Origin: Sutcliffiella rhizosphaerae
GTDB taxonomy: Bacteria; Bacillota; Bacilli; Bacillales; Bacillaceae_I
Direction of reading: 5' to 3'
Length of the DNA: 64,000 bases
Assembly: GCF_917563925.1 (NCBI RefSeq)
Contig: NZ_CAKJTJ010000006.1
Location: forward strand, 128,534-192,533
A program made the position numbers and the translations under genes. Of this stretch, positions 46,742-56,410 are shown piece by piece; within the stretch, counting starts at the first letter, position 1; every line of letters begins with the position of its first letter. A model generated the notes under the pieces. That model saw only the letters and a list, made by a program, of their open reading frames with translations, ran no database searches and had not been told where the DNA came from.

Positions 46742-47116
46742 ATGCACTTTTTAAATAAGGAAGAGAGTATCGGTATTCTAGAAGATATAAATATAATGCT
46801 AGAGGAATTGATTGAAGCACATGAATTATATTGTTCTACATATACCTATAAATCACTTGAGCTTGGCTTAGGGGTTAAAGAACTTTTAAACGAACTTAAA
46901 CAAGTAGTCAGTATGAATATAAGACAAATCACACTAGGTGAGACGAAAGAATGCCTTAAAAACATTTTAAAACCAGCCTTATGTACAGTAAACTATCTAC
47001 TTTCCAAGATTGGCACAAACAGAATCAATCATCATAGCTATTTAAGTGTTAACAGAGAATTAGTATTGGCTCATTATTATTTAAAAAAGCATTATAAGAT
47101 ATTAGTAGAAAAATAA
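46742..47116 (+). CDS. Hypothetical helical protein (cargo)
   Basis: The 124-residue soluble protein is all-helical (IGILEDINIMLEELIEAHEL, then CLKNILKPALCTVNYLLSKI). ATG 46742 follows GGAGGATGAG; five further in-frame codons upstream overlap the ribosome site. Not recognised. Confidence 0.6.
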   Translation: MHFLNKEESIGILEDINIMLEELIEAHELYCSTYTYKSLELGLGVKELLNELKQVVSMNIRQITLGETKECLKNILKPALCTVNYLLSKIGTNRINHHSYLSVNRELVLAHYYLKKHYKILVEK

Positions 47117-47185
47117 ATAATTTAGTTTCATAGCGATTAATAAAGAACTTTCTATTTCCCCCGATATTATAATGGGGGTGAAAAA

Positions 47186-47632
47186 ATGGAGAGAGATTTT
47201 AATACTGCAAAATCAATAGTTAATTATCTAGAAAATCGTTACGGCAACATAAGGAATAATACCTTATCAGATGATGTTATTACAGTTAAAACCATTTGTA
47301 CCGATCATACTTTAGATCAAATTGAAATGATGAAAAATAGACTGCAAAAATTAATATCTTTTCACAAAGATCATTACTTTATTTATGGCAATACAATTAG
47401 TATTATGATACTTTTTTTTACTATTTTCTTTTCATTATTCGTTACATATTTTCCGCCAGGAAGGATAACATATTATATGGTGCTAATATTACTTTCAATG
47501 GTGGTTATTTCCTTAATTGTATCGTTTATGAGAATGGCAAAACGACAGGGTAAATTATATGATTATAATCTTTTAGTTGAAGAAGCTTATAATGCTAAAA
47601 AAATCGAAGAACAAAAACACATAAACGCTTAA
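47186..47632 (+). CDS. Two-helix membrane protein (cargo)
   Basis: This 148-residue protein has a soluble N-terminal helical part (residues 1-65), two membrane segments (~68-86 and ~93-112) and a charged C-terminal helix. Directly upstream, CCGATATTATAATGGGGG resembles the sequence upstream of 46401 (CCGATATATTATTGGGGG), so the two may share a regulator or origin. TATAAT at 47168 could be a -10 only if the transcript starts at the ribosome site. Not recognised. Confidence 0.6.
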   Translation: MERDFNTAKSIVNYLENRYGNIRNNTLSDDVITVKTICTDHTLDQIEMMKNRLQKLISFHKDHYFIYGNTISIMILFFTIFFSLFVTYFPPGRITYYMVLILLSMVVISLIVSFMRMAKRQGKLYDYNLLVEEAYNAKKIEEQKHINA

Positions 47633-47659
47633 AAGCATCCTTCATTGGGTGCTTTTTTC
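47631..47659 (+). terminator. Terminator before the terminase genes
   Basis: AAAAGCATCC and GGGTGCTTTT form a 10 bp stem with one G-U pair, followed by TTTTTTCT. It separates the cargo region from packaging genes. Confidence 0.75.
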
Positions 47660-47706
47660 TATATACAAAACAAACACAAATTTTAGGAGGTGGAAGGTGA
47701 TGTAAT

Positions 47707-48510
47707 ATGGCTGAAAAATATGTGTTTGCTGAAAAGGATTACGTAAAAGGCATGAAATATAAGGACATTGCAGAAAAATACCAGGTATCTATAAACACCG
47801 TAAAGTCGTGGAAGAAACGATATGCTTGGAACAGGGAAAGGGGTGCACCCAAAGAAAAAGGTGTGCACACAAAAAGTAGAGGAGCACCTAAAGGCAACAT
47901 TAACGCAAAAGGTAATAAAGGAGGGGCAGCTCCTAAAGGGAATTCCAATGCAGTAACTCATGGGTTTTTCGCTAAATTCCTTCCTCCTGAGACATTGGAG
48001 ATTATGGAGGGAATGAATGAACGTTCTCCAGCCGATCTAATATATGACCAGATACAGATACAATATGCAGCTATTATTCGAGCCCAGAAAGTCATGTGGG
48101 TAACTGGAAAAGATGAATTAATCAAGGAGCTTAAAAAAGGCAAGTATGAGTATCATGAAATTCCAAAAGAGCAAGGCGGAGGAATTGAAAAAGCAGTTAC
48201 TGAAGAGGAATACGAGTTTCAGTTCGCTTGGGATCGTCAAGCAACCTTTTTAACTGCCCAATCAAGGGCTATGAGTGAGCTTAGGAGTTTGATAAAGCAA
48301 TTTGATGCCTTAGCATCAGAAAATGATGAACGTAGGCTACGATTAGAACAAATGAATCTAACTATCGAAAAGAGTAAGCTAGAGCTCAAACAACTACGTG
48401 GTGATACAGAAGGGGACGCACACAAACAAGGTAACAGTTACGAAGAAGCTCTAAATGCCCAAGCTGTTGATGTATTTGCAGATGAGGTGACCGACGATGC
48501 TGAAGCGTAA
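47707..48510 (+). CDS. Terminase small subunit (YqaS/XtmA-like)
   Basis: The 267-residue protein recognises phage DNA for packaging. It has an N-terminal helix-turn-helix ([20 protein letters not shown]), a basic Gly/Lys linker ([20 protein letters not shown]) and a coiled-coil oligomerisation region (residues ~190-235), the layout of PBSX/skin small terminases. Strong AGGAGGTGGA ribosome site. Its end overlaps the large subunit by 14 bp. Confidence 0.9.
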   Translation: MAEKYVFAEKDYVKGMKYKDIAEKYQVSINTVKSWKKRYAWNRERGAPKEKGVHTKSRGAPKGNINAKGNKGGAAPKGNSNAVTHGFFAKFLPPETLEIMEGMNERSPADLIYDQIQIQYAAIIRAQKVMWVTGKDELIKELKKGKYEYHEIPKEQGGGIEKAVTEEEYEFQFAWDRQATFLTAQSRAMSELRSLIKQFDALASENDERRLRLEQMNLTIEKSKLELKQLRGDTEGDAHKQGNSYEEALNAQAVDVFADEVTDDAEA

Positions 48511-49765
48511 GAAGAACACCTTGTTTTCATTTCGACCATTTAGTTTAAAACAGAAAAAGCTTCTTATGTGGTGGTCAGACAAAAGCCCTTTTAAAAACAA
48601 AGATATGATCATTTGCCATGGATCTATCCGGTCAGGTAAAACGATAGCGATGATAGATTCGTTCATCACCTGGTCACTGGCAAAACACAAGCATCAAAAC
48701 TTTATAATTGCTGGTAAATCCATGGGAGCTTTAAAACGTAATGTATTGGAACCGATGTTTCAAATTTTAACGGCTAAAGGAATCGATTATCACTATCACC
48801 GTTCTGGAGATCCATACATTTCGATAGGTACCAATATCTATTACTTGTTTGGTGCAAATAATGAGTCATCTCAGGACACTTTACAGGGGTTGACTGCAGC
48901 TGGAGCGCTAGCAGATGAGGCAGCATTATTTCCTCGTTCCTTCGTTGATCAAATGATTGGTCGTTGTTCTGCAGAAACGGGAACACAGGGGGCAAAAGTA
49001 TTTTTAAACTGTAACCCAGCTGGTCCGTATCATTGGTTTAAGAAAGAATTTATTGATAAGGCAGAGGAAAAAAACATCTATGTGCTGCATTTTATGATGG
49101 ATGACAACCTTTCTTTATCGGAACGAGTGAAAGATAGATTTCGTCGCATGTTTTCAGGTGTATTCTATCAACGGTATATCCTGGGGCTGTGGGTAATGGC
49201 CGAAGGAATCATTTATGACATGTTTAACCGAAAGCAACATGTTGTGAAGACAGTAGAAAGACGATATTCAAATTATTATGTATCGATTGACTATGGAACT
49301 CAGAATCCTACTACATTTGGATTGTGGGGTCTTTGTGATGGAATTTGGTACAAGGTAAAAGAGTATCACTTTGAAGGACGGAAGGGGAAACAGAAAACAG
49401 ATACAGAGTACAGTGAAGACTTAAAAAAGTTTCTTAATGGAATTCCAGCTGTAATTATTGTGGATCCGTCCGCTGCATCTTTCATAGCCCAGTTAAAGAA
49501 AGATGGGTTCCGTGTCCGAAAAGCCATAAATGATGTACTGGATGGTATTCGAAATGTTGCGACTGCCCTTTCAGAAGAAATGATAAAGTTCAATGATTGC
49601 TGTATAGAAACATTTAAAGAGTTTGATTCTTATGTGTGGGACGAAAAGGCTGCAGACCGCGGGGAAGATAAACCATTGAAGAAAAATGATCATCACATGG
49701 ACGGTGATCGTTATTTTGTTCATACAATTCTATTCAACAATGGCTCGATGTCTGTATTGAAATGA
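48497..49765 (+). CDS. Terminase large subunit (PBSX/XtmB family)
   Basis: The 422-residue packaging motor has Walker [10 protein letters not shown] at residues 41-49, a Walker B-type [12 protein letters not shown], and a C-terminal RNase H-like nuclease with [12 protein letters not shown] and [11 protein letters not shown] supplying acidic metal ligands. It appears intact. Confidence 0.93.
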   Translation: MLKRKKNTLFSFRPFSLKQKKLLMWWSDKSPFKNKDMIICHGSIRSGKTIAMIDSFITWSLAKHKHQNFIIAGKSMGALKRNVLEPMFQILTAKGIDYHYHRSGDPYISIGTNIYYLFGANNESSQDTLQGLTAAGALADEAALFPRSFVDQMIGRCSAETGTQGAKVFLNCNPAGPYHWFKKEFIDKAEEKNIYVLHFMMDDNLSLSERVKDRFRRMFSGVFYQRYILGLWVMAEGIIYDMFNRKQHVVKTVERRYSNYYVSIDYGTQNPTTFGLWGLCDGIWYKVKEYHFEGRKGKQKTDTEYSEDLKKFLNGIPAVIIVDPSAASFIAQLKKDGFRVRKAINDVLDGIRNVATALSEEMIKFNDCCIETFKEFDSYVWDEKAADRGEDKPLKKNDHHMDGDRYFVHTILFNNGSMSVLK

Positions 49766-49774
49766 GGTGATTAA

Positions 49775-51196
49775 ATGCTTATTGAGGATCTGTATCGAGC
49801 ACCATGGCATGAAAGGATGGTGAAAGTCATAGAAGATATGGTAAATAGCGTCATAACTGATGAAGAGATAATGGTCAAGGAAATTCAAGAATGGGAAGGT
49901 AGCGAGACCAGGAATAACATGATTATTGGAGAGCTCTACTACCGAAACAAGACGGATATTCTGAAAAAGAAACAAGAAATTACATGGAAGTCGAATCAAA
50001 AGCTTGCCCATGGATTTGCAAAGAAACTAGTAGACCAAAAGATTGGCTATCTCCTTTCAAAGGAACCGACCTTTGGAACTGAAAATGAGGAATACAGTAA
50101 AATAATTCAGGAAACGTTTGATCGAGGTCTTTTGAAAAAAATAAAGAACATAGGGAAGGAAGCCATCAATAAAGGTATTGCCTACCTTTATCCTTACATC
50201 AATGCTGATGGGGACTTATCTTTCATGAAGTTTCCGTCTGAACAGATTATTCCTTTTTGGGGAGATAATGAACATATGGAAGTTCTCTCTTTCCTTCGAA
50301 TCTATGAAGTTAGCATATATATGAATATGCAGAAGGTGATACAGAAAAAGGTGGAATACTATCATCCTGGAGGGATTAAATTTTACATCTTAGAAGAAGG
50401 GAAGCTGATACCAGATGTTCCAGCAGGGCTTGAACAAAATCATCATTTTACCATCGATGAAAAGCCTTATACGTGGGAAAAGATTCCGCTTATTCATTTT
50501 AAGTACAATGAGGAAGAGCAGCCACTCATTGATAGTATCAAATCACTCATTGATAACTACAATTTACAGGCTTCCACGAATGCTGATTTATTGGCAGACA
50601 TTCCAAAGTTTATCTACAAACTTATAAACTATGGTGGGACAAACTTAGCTGAGTTCTTATCAGACTTAAATAAGTATATGGCCGTAAAGCTTGACGAGAA
50701 TGGTGATGTAGACAAGCTACAGGCAGAAATACAAACCGAGGCAGTGGAAAAAGAAATAGAACGAAATCGGAATGCTATTTACGAGTTTGGCAGGGGTGTG
50801 GATACGAGAGACGTAAACTTGCGAGACGCTTCAGGTATTGCCCTCAAATTCCGATACGGGGATTTGGACATTGACTGTAACACACTTGAGTCTGAGTTCC
50901 AATCAAGCCTAGAACATATGCTTTGGTTTATCGATCGTTATCTTATGATGACTGGCAAGGGGGATTATACTCAAGAAAACGTTCAAATTATCTTTAATCG
51001 GGATATCATTATTGCAGAATCAGAAGCGATAGAAAACTGCGAAAAGTCTACTGGAATCCTAGATGATAAAACCATTCGAGAAAACCACCCTTGGTACACA
51101 AAAGAGGTGGAGGATAGGTTGGAAGAACAAGAGAAGAAACATCTTAAAGAAATGGAAGGGTATTTGGACAAGTTTCCAGTGACAGACGATGAGTAA
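49775..51196 (+). CDS. Portal protein (SPP1 gp6 family)
   Basis: The 473-residue protein forms the dodecameric ring through which DNA enters the head. Family features include the N-terminal NKTDILKKKQEITWKSNQKL region, KLVDQKIGYLLSKEP, and the clip/stem part IPLIHFKYNEEEQPLIDSIK. The end overlaps the next gene by eight bases. Intact. Confidence 0.92.
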   Translation: MLIEDLYRAPWHERMVKVIEDMVNSVITDEEIMVKEIQEWEGSETRNNMIIGELYYRNKTDILKKKQEITWKSNQKLAHGFAKKLVDQKIGYLLSKEPTFGTENEEYSKIIQETFDRGLLKKIKNIGKEAINKGIAYLYPYINADGDLSFMKFPSEQIIPFWGDNEHMEVLSFLRIYEVSIYMNMQKVIQKKVEYYHPGGIKFYILEEGKLIPDVPAGLEQNHHFTIDEKPYTWEKIPLIHFKYNEEEQPLIDSIKSLIDNYNLQASTNADLLADIPKFIYKLINYGGTNLAEFLSDLNKYMAVKLDENGDVDKLQAEIQTEAVEKEIERNRNAIYEFGRGVDTRDVNLRDASGIALKFRYGDLDIDCNTLESEFQSSLEHMLWFIDRYLMMTGKGDYTQENVQIIFNRDIIIAESEAIENCEKSTGILDDKTIRENHPWYTKEVEDRLEEQEKKHLKEMEGYLDKFPVTDDE

Positions 51197-52640
51197 CTAT
51201 TGGGAAGGTAGATCCGCTCAACGTGAGATGGAATCACAACTAATTGCGAGTAAATACCTAGCCCGTATGGATGAAAGCCTTCGGGAAGCACAACAGGACA
51301 TTCTAAAACAGATTGAATCCTTTTACTCTAGGTACGCCAATGAAAATCAAATAACCCTTGCAGAAGCTAGAAAATACTTAACTGCTAAGGAATTAAGTGA
51401 TTTCAAAAATATCGATTTAAAGAGATTCAGAGCCATGTCCCTTTCGGGTAACCCAGAGTATCAAAGAATATTAAATGCAACAAGTTATCGGGTACGAATC
51501 TCTAGACTAGAAGCATTGAATTTAACAGTAGAGATGAGAATGGCTGAATTATATGGAGGCACATATGGTCTTCAGACATATACGTTTAGTGGCCTAGTTG
51601 ATGTGTATCAAAATTCCTACTATAAGACGATGTTTGATGTCTATAAAACGGGTTATGCAGCTGGTACAGTCAAAGAGCTTTCTGATAGGACAATGGAAGA
51701 AATTATGTCTTATAACTGGAGTGGGAAAGAGTTCTCCAAGAGGATATGGGGACATCAGGAAGCTACCAGGCAGTCCATAAGAAAGGAACTGGAAAGAAGC
51801 TTTGCGGTAGGTAGATCCATGCAAAAAACCACCAGTTCTATTATGGGTATTACGGAAGTGTCTCGTTCACGTGCTGAGGCACTTGTTCGAACAGAAGCAA
51901 ATTTCTTTCATAATGCTGCAGCTCAAAAGGGATATGTGGATTCTGGCATAGATCGATATGAAATTCTAGCTACATTGGACAGTCGTACTTCTAACATATG
52001 CCGTGGACAGGATGGAAAGATTTACAGAGAGAAGGATTACAAACCAGGAGAAACTGCCCCACCTTTTCACGTCCGTTGTCGTTCTACTACAATCCCTTAC
52101 TTTGATGAATCAGAGTACATGGAGGGCGAGAAAAGACAATCAAAAGACGGCCTCATTGAGTCTATGACCTATGAGGAGTGGTATAATGAATATATTGTGA
52201 AACCAAAACAAGAAGCTGAACGTATTGAAATGGAAAGACGTCAAGCTCTTATATCACAAACTAGAACCGACATTGGTAACGGGAAATACAAACTTCAACA
52301 TAGTCAAAATCATTTTGATAAACACAACACACAGCATAAACGTTACCATGACTATGTAGAAAGAAACATTGCAAAAGGAAAACAGAAACCAAGTTATTTA
52401 ACCATTTCATATGAAGAGGCTAATAATCTTGTCCAAAAACATGCTGGAACAGGAATAATGAAAATAAACAACAAATCAATGGAGTGGATGAAAAAAGAAG
52501 ACATTTATAGAAGTGGAAAACCTATTGGGGTGTATGTTAATCAAACTACTGGTGAAGAAATAGTTACAAGTAGTTTTCGTATCCACTACTCAAAATCTGG
52601 AACACATATTGTTCCCACTTTAGAAAGAGGTGATGAATAA
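51189..52640 (+). CDS. Head morphogenesis protein (SPP1 gp7-like) with toxin-50-like C-terminus
   Basis: Residues ~1-310 match the SPP1 gp7 minor head protein, ending in FHVRCRSTTIPYFDESEY (~290-306). Residues ~360-483 form an added domain with KLQHSQNHFDKHNTQH, SYEEANNLVQKHAGTGIMKI and SSFRIHYSKSGTHIVPTLER, which resembles the polymorphic toxin type 50 domain, thought to be a ribonuclease. The next gene overlaps by one base and could be the immunity protein. In this reading the head protein carries a toxin that may be injected with the DNA or act in the host. Confidence 0.8.
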   Translation: MSNYWEGRSAQREMESQLIASKYLARMDESLREAQQDILKQIESFYSRYANENQITLAEARKYLTAKELSDFKNIDLKRFRAMSLSGNPEYQRILNATSYRVRISRLEALNLTVEMRMAELYGGTYGLQTYTFSGLVDVYQNSYYKTMFDVYKTGYAAGTVKELSDRTMEEIMSYNWSGKEFSKRIWGHQEATRQSIRKELERSFAVGRSMQKTTSSIMGITEVSRSRAEALVRTEANFFHNAAAQKGYVDSGIDRYEILATLDSRTSNICRGQDGKIYREKDYKPGETAPPFHVRCRSTTIPYFDESEYMEGEKRQSKDGLIESMTYEEWYNEYIVKPKQEAERIEMERRQALISQTRTDIGNGKYKLQHSQNHFDKHNTQHKRYHDYVERNIAKGKQKPSYLTISYEEANNLVQKHAGTGIMKINNKSMEWMKKEDIYRSGKPIGVYVNQTTGEEIVTSSFRIHYSKSGTHIVPTLERGDE

Positions 52641-52849
52641 TGAAACTTTGGCAATATGTTGGTAAAAATGTAAGGATTGTTTATAAAGATGGCGATATTT
52701 TAGAGGGGTTTGTTCGTGATTACGATGATGGAGAAGACACTGAGGATGGTATTGATAGTCTGGATATTGTAAATAAAGAATCCAAAGAAGGTAGTTATAT
52801 TCTTGGTGTTAAAGAAACGGAAATAAAGACAATTCAAGAAATTGATTAA
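52640..52849 (+). CDS. Small Lsm/SH3-like protein, candidate immunity protein
   Basis: The 69-residue acidic protein (LWQYVGKNVRIVYKDGDILE, then GFVRDYDDGEDTEDGIDSLD) resembles an Lsm/SH3-type barrel. Its start overlaps the stop of the toxin-bearing head gene (TAATG). Acidic, small, immediately downstream: the usual profile of an immunity protein. A strong terminator follows. Confidence 0.6.
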   Translation: MKLWQYVGKNVRIVYKDGDILEGFVRDYDDGEDTEDGIDSLDIVNKESKEGSYILGVKETEIKTIQEID

Positions 52850-52886
52850 AAGCACTTTCGACCTTAAGAGGGAGAGGGTGCTTTTT
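52848..52886 (+). terminator. Terminator within the structural-gene cluster
   Basis: AAAAGCAC and GGTGCTTTTT form the stem of an imperfect hairpin (also CTTTC with GAGAG nearby), followed by a T-run. It separates packaging/portal/toxin genes from scaffold and capsid genes. Confidence 0.65.
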
Positions 52887-52981
52887 ATTTATTCGTCTTT
52901 TTAGCATTTGCAGACGTAAAAGATTCAAAGCTGGTCGTAGAGGAACCTACGTAAAAAATCGTAACCAAGGAGGAATCACAA

Positions 52982-53581
52982 GTGAAACGTGAATTTTTAG
53001 AAGGAATAGGCTTCGAAAAGGATGCCATTGATAAAATCATGGCTGAGCACGGTAAGACAGTCGAATCCCATAAAACAAAAGCTTCAGATCTGCAAACAAG
53101 TTTGGATGATTTAAAGAATCAGCTAGATCAACGTGATAAAGACTTGAAAGATTTGAAGAAAAAAGCGGAAGGTAGTGAAGAGCTCCAAACGCAACTATCA
53201 GACCTTCAAAGGAAGTATGACACAGATAAAGCTGACTATGAAAAGAAAATCAAAGATACTCAATTATCTACCGCTCTTAAACTTGTGTTGAATGGGAAGG
53301 TTCATGACACAGACATGGTGATTGACCGTATTGATAAAGAAAAAATTAAATTAGACAATGACGGAAATGTTACCGATGGCCTTGATGATCAGTTGAAAAC
53401 ACTGAAGGAATCAAAGGCTTTTTTGTTTGTCCCAGAAACCACAGCTGCCCCGAATATTAAGGGAGCTAAACCAGCAGAAGGAAATCCAGGAGGACAGCAA
53501 GGTACATCAAGCGTGGGTTCTGATTTTGCTAAGCAAGCCAATGATCAATCTAAATCTAGTGAAAATTCATTTTGGAGTTAA
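52982..53581 (+). CDS. Phage scaffolding protein (GP20-like)
   Basis: The 199-residue, highly charged coiled-coil protein (DLQTSLDDLKNQLDQRDKDL) with an unstructured C-terminus fits the GP20-type scaffold that guides capsid assembly. GTG start behind AGGAGGAAT. It lies directly before the decoration and major capsid genes. Confidence 0.85.
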   Translation: MKREFLEGIGFEKDAIDKIMAEHGKTVESHKTKASDLQTSLDDLKNQLDQRDKDLKDLKKKAEGSEELQTQLSDLQRKYDTDKADYEKKIKDTQLSTALKLVLNGKVHDTDMVIDRIDKEKIKLDNDGNVTDGLDDQLKTLKESKAFLFVPETTAAPNIKGAKPAEGNPGGQQGTSSVGSDFAKQANDQSKSSENSFWS

Positions 53582-53597
53582 GAAAGGAGCATAACAA

Positions 53598-53912
53598 ATG
53601 CCATACGTAAAAGATTATGGAAAAGGCGAACGTATTAACTTTTTAGCAAGTGCTAAGTTTATCTCGTTTACAGAACAAATCAGTGATGCTGGCGTAACTG
53701 CAGATGCAAACGGAAGAAAAATTGTAAAGGCAGGTACCATTTGGCCAACGAATGATGAGAATGCAAAGGGGTTATTATTTGCTGACATCGATGTAACAGA
53801 AGGTCCGCAACCTGGATCCATTATTCGGGAGGCATGGGTACTAGAATCACGTTTACCTGTTGCCCCATCTGTAGAAGCAAAATCTGCCATGACAGGCATT
53901 AAATATCGATAA
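53598..53912 (+). CDS. Head decoration-like protein
   Basis: This 104-residue protein (GKGERINFLASAKFISFTEQ, then KAGTIWPTNDENAKGLLFAD) resembles small lambda gpD-type decoration proteins by its G-T-x-W/L-P-x-N-D pattern and its place between scaffold and lambda-gpE-type capsid gene. Moderate confidence. Confidence 0.65.
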   Translation: MPYVKDYGKGERINFLASAKFISFTEQISDAGVTADANGRKIVKAGTIWPTNDENAKGLLFADIDVTEGPQPGSIIREAWVLESRLPVAPSVEAKSAMTGIKYR

Positions 53913-53927
53913 GAGGAGGATGTCAGA

Positions 53928-54947
53928 ATGGACATTTTAGAACTGTTTAGCCATAAAGAAGTATTAAATTATTTAAAGGATCGTAAGTTTCCAGTTTTGT
54001 TAGGGGAGTCACTTTTCCCTGAAATTAAAAAACCAACGCTAGAATTTGACATGATTAAGGGTGGAAGTCAATTACCTGTCATCGCGTCAGTTCATGCGTT
54101 TGACACAGAATCTGAGATTGGTAGCCGAGAAGCTGCTAAACTCGCTATGGAACTGGCTCTAATTAAACGTAAGTTGCAACTGAAAGAAAAGGACATCATT
54201 GCGCTTCAAAGTCCGCGTAACGCAGTAGAAAAAGAATACCTGATGAAAAATGTATTTAATGACATTGATACTTTGGTGAATGGTGTACGTGCACGCGTTG
54301 AACTTATGCGTATGGAGGCATTATCAAAAGGGACGGTTACGCTCAATGAAAATGGTTTAAACATGACCATTGATTACAAGGTGCCGGAAGATCACAAAGA
54401 AGCACTTGCTGGTACCTCTTTGTGGACTCATGCTGACTCAGACCCTATGGGTGATTTAGAACGTTGGGCAGATACCTTAGATACGAAGCCAACTCGAGCG
54501 CTCACTTCTAATGTAGTATTAAGAACGTTGTTACGTCACCCTAAGATTATTGGGGCGTTGTTTGGAAAAGATTCTATGCGTGTGGCTACACGCGCTGACT
54601 TGAATGCATTTATGGAACAACATGAATTACCAGCTATTGCAGTGTATGATGCAAAGTACCGTAAGCAAAATCAGAATGGCACCTATACACAGTTACGATA
54701 CCTTGCTAACAATTCCTTTGTTATGTTTGGGGATGGAGCTCTAGGTGAAACTCTTTATGGACCAACACCGGAAGAAACAAGATTGGTACGTGATCCTGCA
54801 GTTGAAACCAATCAAATCGGGAATGTCTTGGCAATGGTTTATGAAGAAAACCTTGATCCAGTTTCTACTTGGACGAAAGCAGTGGCAACTGCTTTACCTT
54901 CTTTCCCAGCTGCTGATGAGGTATTCCAAGCTCAACCAATTTCATAA
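53928..54947 (+). CDS. Major capsid protein (lambda gpE family)
   Basis: The 339-residue shell protein has the gpE pattern: PVLLGESLFPEIKKPTLEFD at the start, IGSREAAKLAMELALIKRKL in the long helix, and NSFVMFGDGALGETLYGPTP followed by VEENLDPVSTWTKAVATALP-type YEENLDPVSTWTKAV near the end. Intact. Confidence 0.9.
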   Translation: MDILELFSHKEVLNYLKDRKFPVLLGESLFPEIKKPTLEFDMIKGGSQLPVIASVHAFDTESEIGSREAAKLAMELALIKRKLQLKEKDIIALQSPRNAVEKEYLMKNVFNDIDTLVNGVRARVELMRMEALSKGTVTLNENGLNMTIDYKVPEDHKEALAGTSLWTHADSDPMGDLERWADTLDTKPTRALTSNVVLRTLLRHPKIIGALFGKDSMRVATRADLNAFMEQHELPAIAVYDAKYRKQNQNGTYTQLRYLANNSFVMFGDGALGETLYGPTPEETRLVRDPAVETNQIGNVLAMVYEENLDPVSTWTKAVATALPSFPAADEVFQAQPIS

Positions 54948-54960
54948 GGAGTGAAATCAA

Positions 54961-55269
54961 TTGAAAATTGTTGAAGTTATTAAAATCCCCGTTCGATACA
55001 ACGGGGAAACATACCAGGCGGGTGAATCTTTCGAGATGGAAGATGAATACGTAAATGAATCATTAGTCAATGTCACAGGTGAGGTTGAGAGAGGTCCTAA
55101 AACAATCAGAGAAATGACCATTGCTGAATTGAAGGAGTATGCAACTGAACATGAGATTGATCTAGGTGATGCTAAAAAGAAAGACGATATTTTGGAAATC
55201 ATCCAGGCTTTTGAAGCTGATAAAGATGAGATCGTGGATGAAGATAGAAAAGATACCCCAGAAGAATAA
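54961..55269 (+). CDS. Hypothetical head-region protein with Rho-N/SAP-like helix pair
   Basis: The 102-residue acidic protein has a beta-rich N-terminal half (IPVRYNGETYQAGESFEMED) and a short helix pair (TIREMTIAELKEYATEHEID) like Rho N-terminal or SAP-type modules. TTG start behind AAGGAG. Such proteins often follow the major capsid gene; role unknown. Confidence 0.65.
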   Translation: MKIVEVIKIPVRYNGETYQAGESFEMEDEYVNESLVNVTGEVERGPKTIREMTIAELKEYATEHEIDLGDAKKKDDILEIIQAFEADKDEIVDEDRKDTPEE

Positions 55270-55281
55270 GGAGGGGTTACC

Positions 55282-55626
55282 TTGGATGTATTTCAAATTG
55301 TAAAGGCTAAACTACCATATCAAATTGAAGATACCATTCTTGCAGTCCATATTGCTGAAGTAGGGCAAGCCATGAAAAACTACATGAACAGAAGTGATAT
55401 TCCAAGGGATCTTGTTTTTGTTCATGCCAACATGGTTATAGACCTTATCACCAATGAAAACCGTAAAACGGATGAAGATAGTCAGCAAACCGTAACCTCT
55501 ATCCGTGAAGGGGATGTGCAGGTCCAGTTTGGATCCGCAAGGGTAGAAAGTAGTGAACGGGCTATGGAACGGCTCTTATTTGATTATTCAAAGCAACTAA
55601 ACCGATTCCGAAAGCTGAGGTGGTAG
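55282..55626 (+). CDS. Head-tail connector, YqbG/gp6-like
   Basis: The 114-residue helical protein (FVHANMVIDLITNENRKTDE) fits the adaptor proteins that dock under the portal. TTG start at 55282 behind AGGAGGGG. First of four small connector genes in order. Confidence 0.75.
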   Translation: MDVFQIVKAKLPYQIEDTILAVHIAEVGQAMKNYMNRSDIPRDLVFVHANMVIDLITNENRKTDEDSQQTVTSIREGDVQVQFGSARVESSERAMERLLFDYSKQLNRFRKLRW

Positions 55627-55628
55627 GT

Positions 55629-56012
55629 TTGAATATCCAAGCTATTTTTGCCAAAGCTACCACTGCAGTTGAATTTATGTATGACAAGAAAGCTACTATT
55701 CGAAGACAAATGGCCGTTGTAAAGGAAAATGGAGCAGATGGGATGGAATGGGTTCCTATCCATGAAGGTGTACCTTGTCGGTTATCCAATCCAGGTTTAA
55801 ATAACACCAATCAAAGCGAAGCAAATGTTATTAAATATGACGTGAAACTCTTCCTCTCAAGTGAATTTGAAGTGAAAGCAGGGGATGAAATTACCATTCA
55901 CATTCTTAAAGGTGACCAAATAGTTAGTTCTGTAGACTATGAATCTTCGAAAGAGCCTTTTGTCTACGTTTCTCACCAGGAAGTGCTGTTGGTTCGTAAG
56001 GAATTTGCATAA
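55629..56012 (+). CDS. Head closure protein (XkdH/YqbH-like)
   Basis: The 127-residue protein (YDKKATIRRQMAVVKENGAD, EGVPCRLS, then VKYDVKLFLSS-type IKYDVKLFLSSEFEV) matches head-completion proteins of the XkdH type. TTG 55629 is chosen by spacing from GAGGTGG; GTG 55620 overlaps it. The stop overlaps the next ATG. Confidence 0.75.
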   Translation: MNIQAIFAKATTAVEFMYDKKATIRRQMAVVKENGADGMEWVPIHEGVPCRLSNPGLNNTNQSEANVIKYDVKLFLSSEFEVKAGDEITIHILKGDQIVSSVDYESSKEPFVYVSHQEVLLVRKEFA

Positions 56013-56410
56013 TGGGCTATGAATATGGTGAAGTCGCAAAGTTGAAGGGACAACTATTAGAATTCCGAATAGCAGCTGGAAGGGCACATGACAGAGCTGC
56101 CAAAAGAGTTGCCCAGTTAGCTATTCGGAAGGTTAAACAAATGACCCCAGTGGATAAAGGTGACCTTCGAAACAATTGGAAATTTCACGTTGTTAAAAAG
56201 GTGGACACTTATACCATTGTCATTTATAACCAGCTTGAATACGCATCTTTTGTGGAAAAAGGTCATCGTATTGTTTCTGGTGGAGTCACTATCGGTTGGG
56301 TGGAAGGTCGTTTCATGCTCGAGCTCACCGAAAAGGAAATGGATAGAATCGCTCCGAACATGTGGTTAAAAGAAGTAGAAAAGGAGATGAGAAGAATCTT
56401 TGGTAAATGA
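56012..56410 (+). CDS. HK97 gp10-like protein (XkdI-like)
   Basis: The 132-residue protein has the gp10 pattern KQMTPVDKGDLRNNWKFHV and YNQLEYASFVEKGHRIVSGG. It acts at the head-tail joint or tail tube end. Start overlaps the previous stop (TAATG). Confidence 0.85.
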   Translation: MGYEYGEVAKLKGQLLEFRIAAGRAHDRAAKRVAQLAIRKVKQMTPVDKGDLRNNWKFHVVKKVDTYTIVIYNQLEYASFVEKGHRIVSGGVTIGWVEGRFMLELTEKEMDRIAPNMWLKEVEKEMRRIFGK

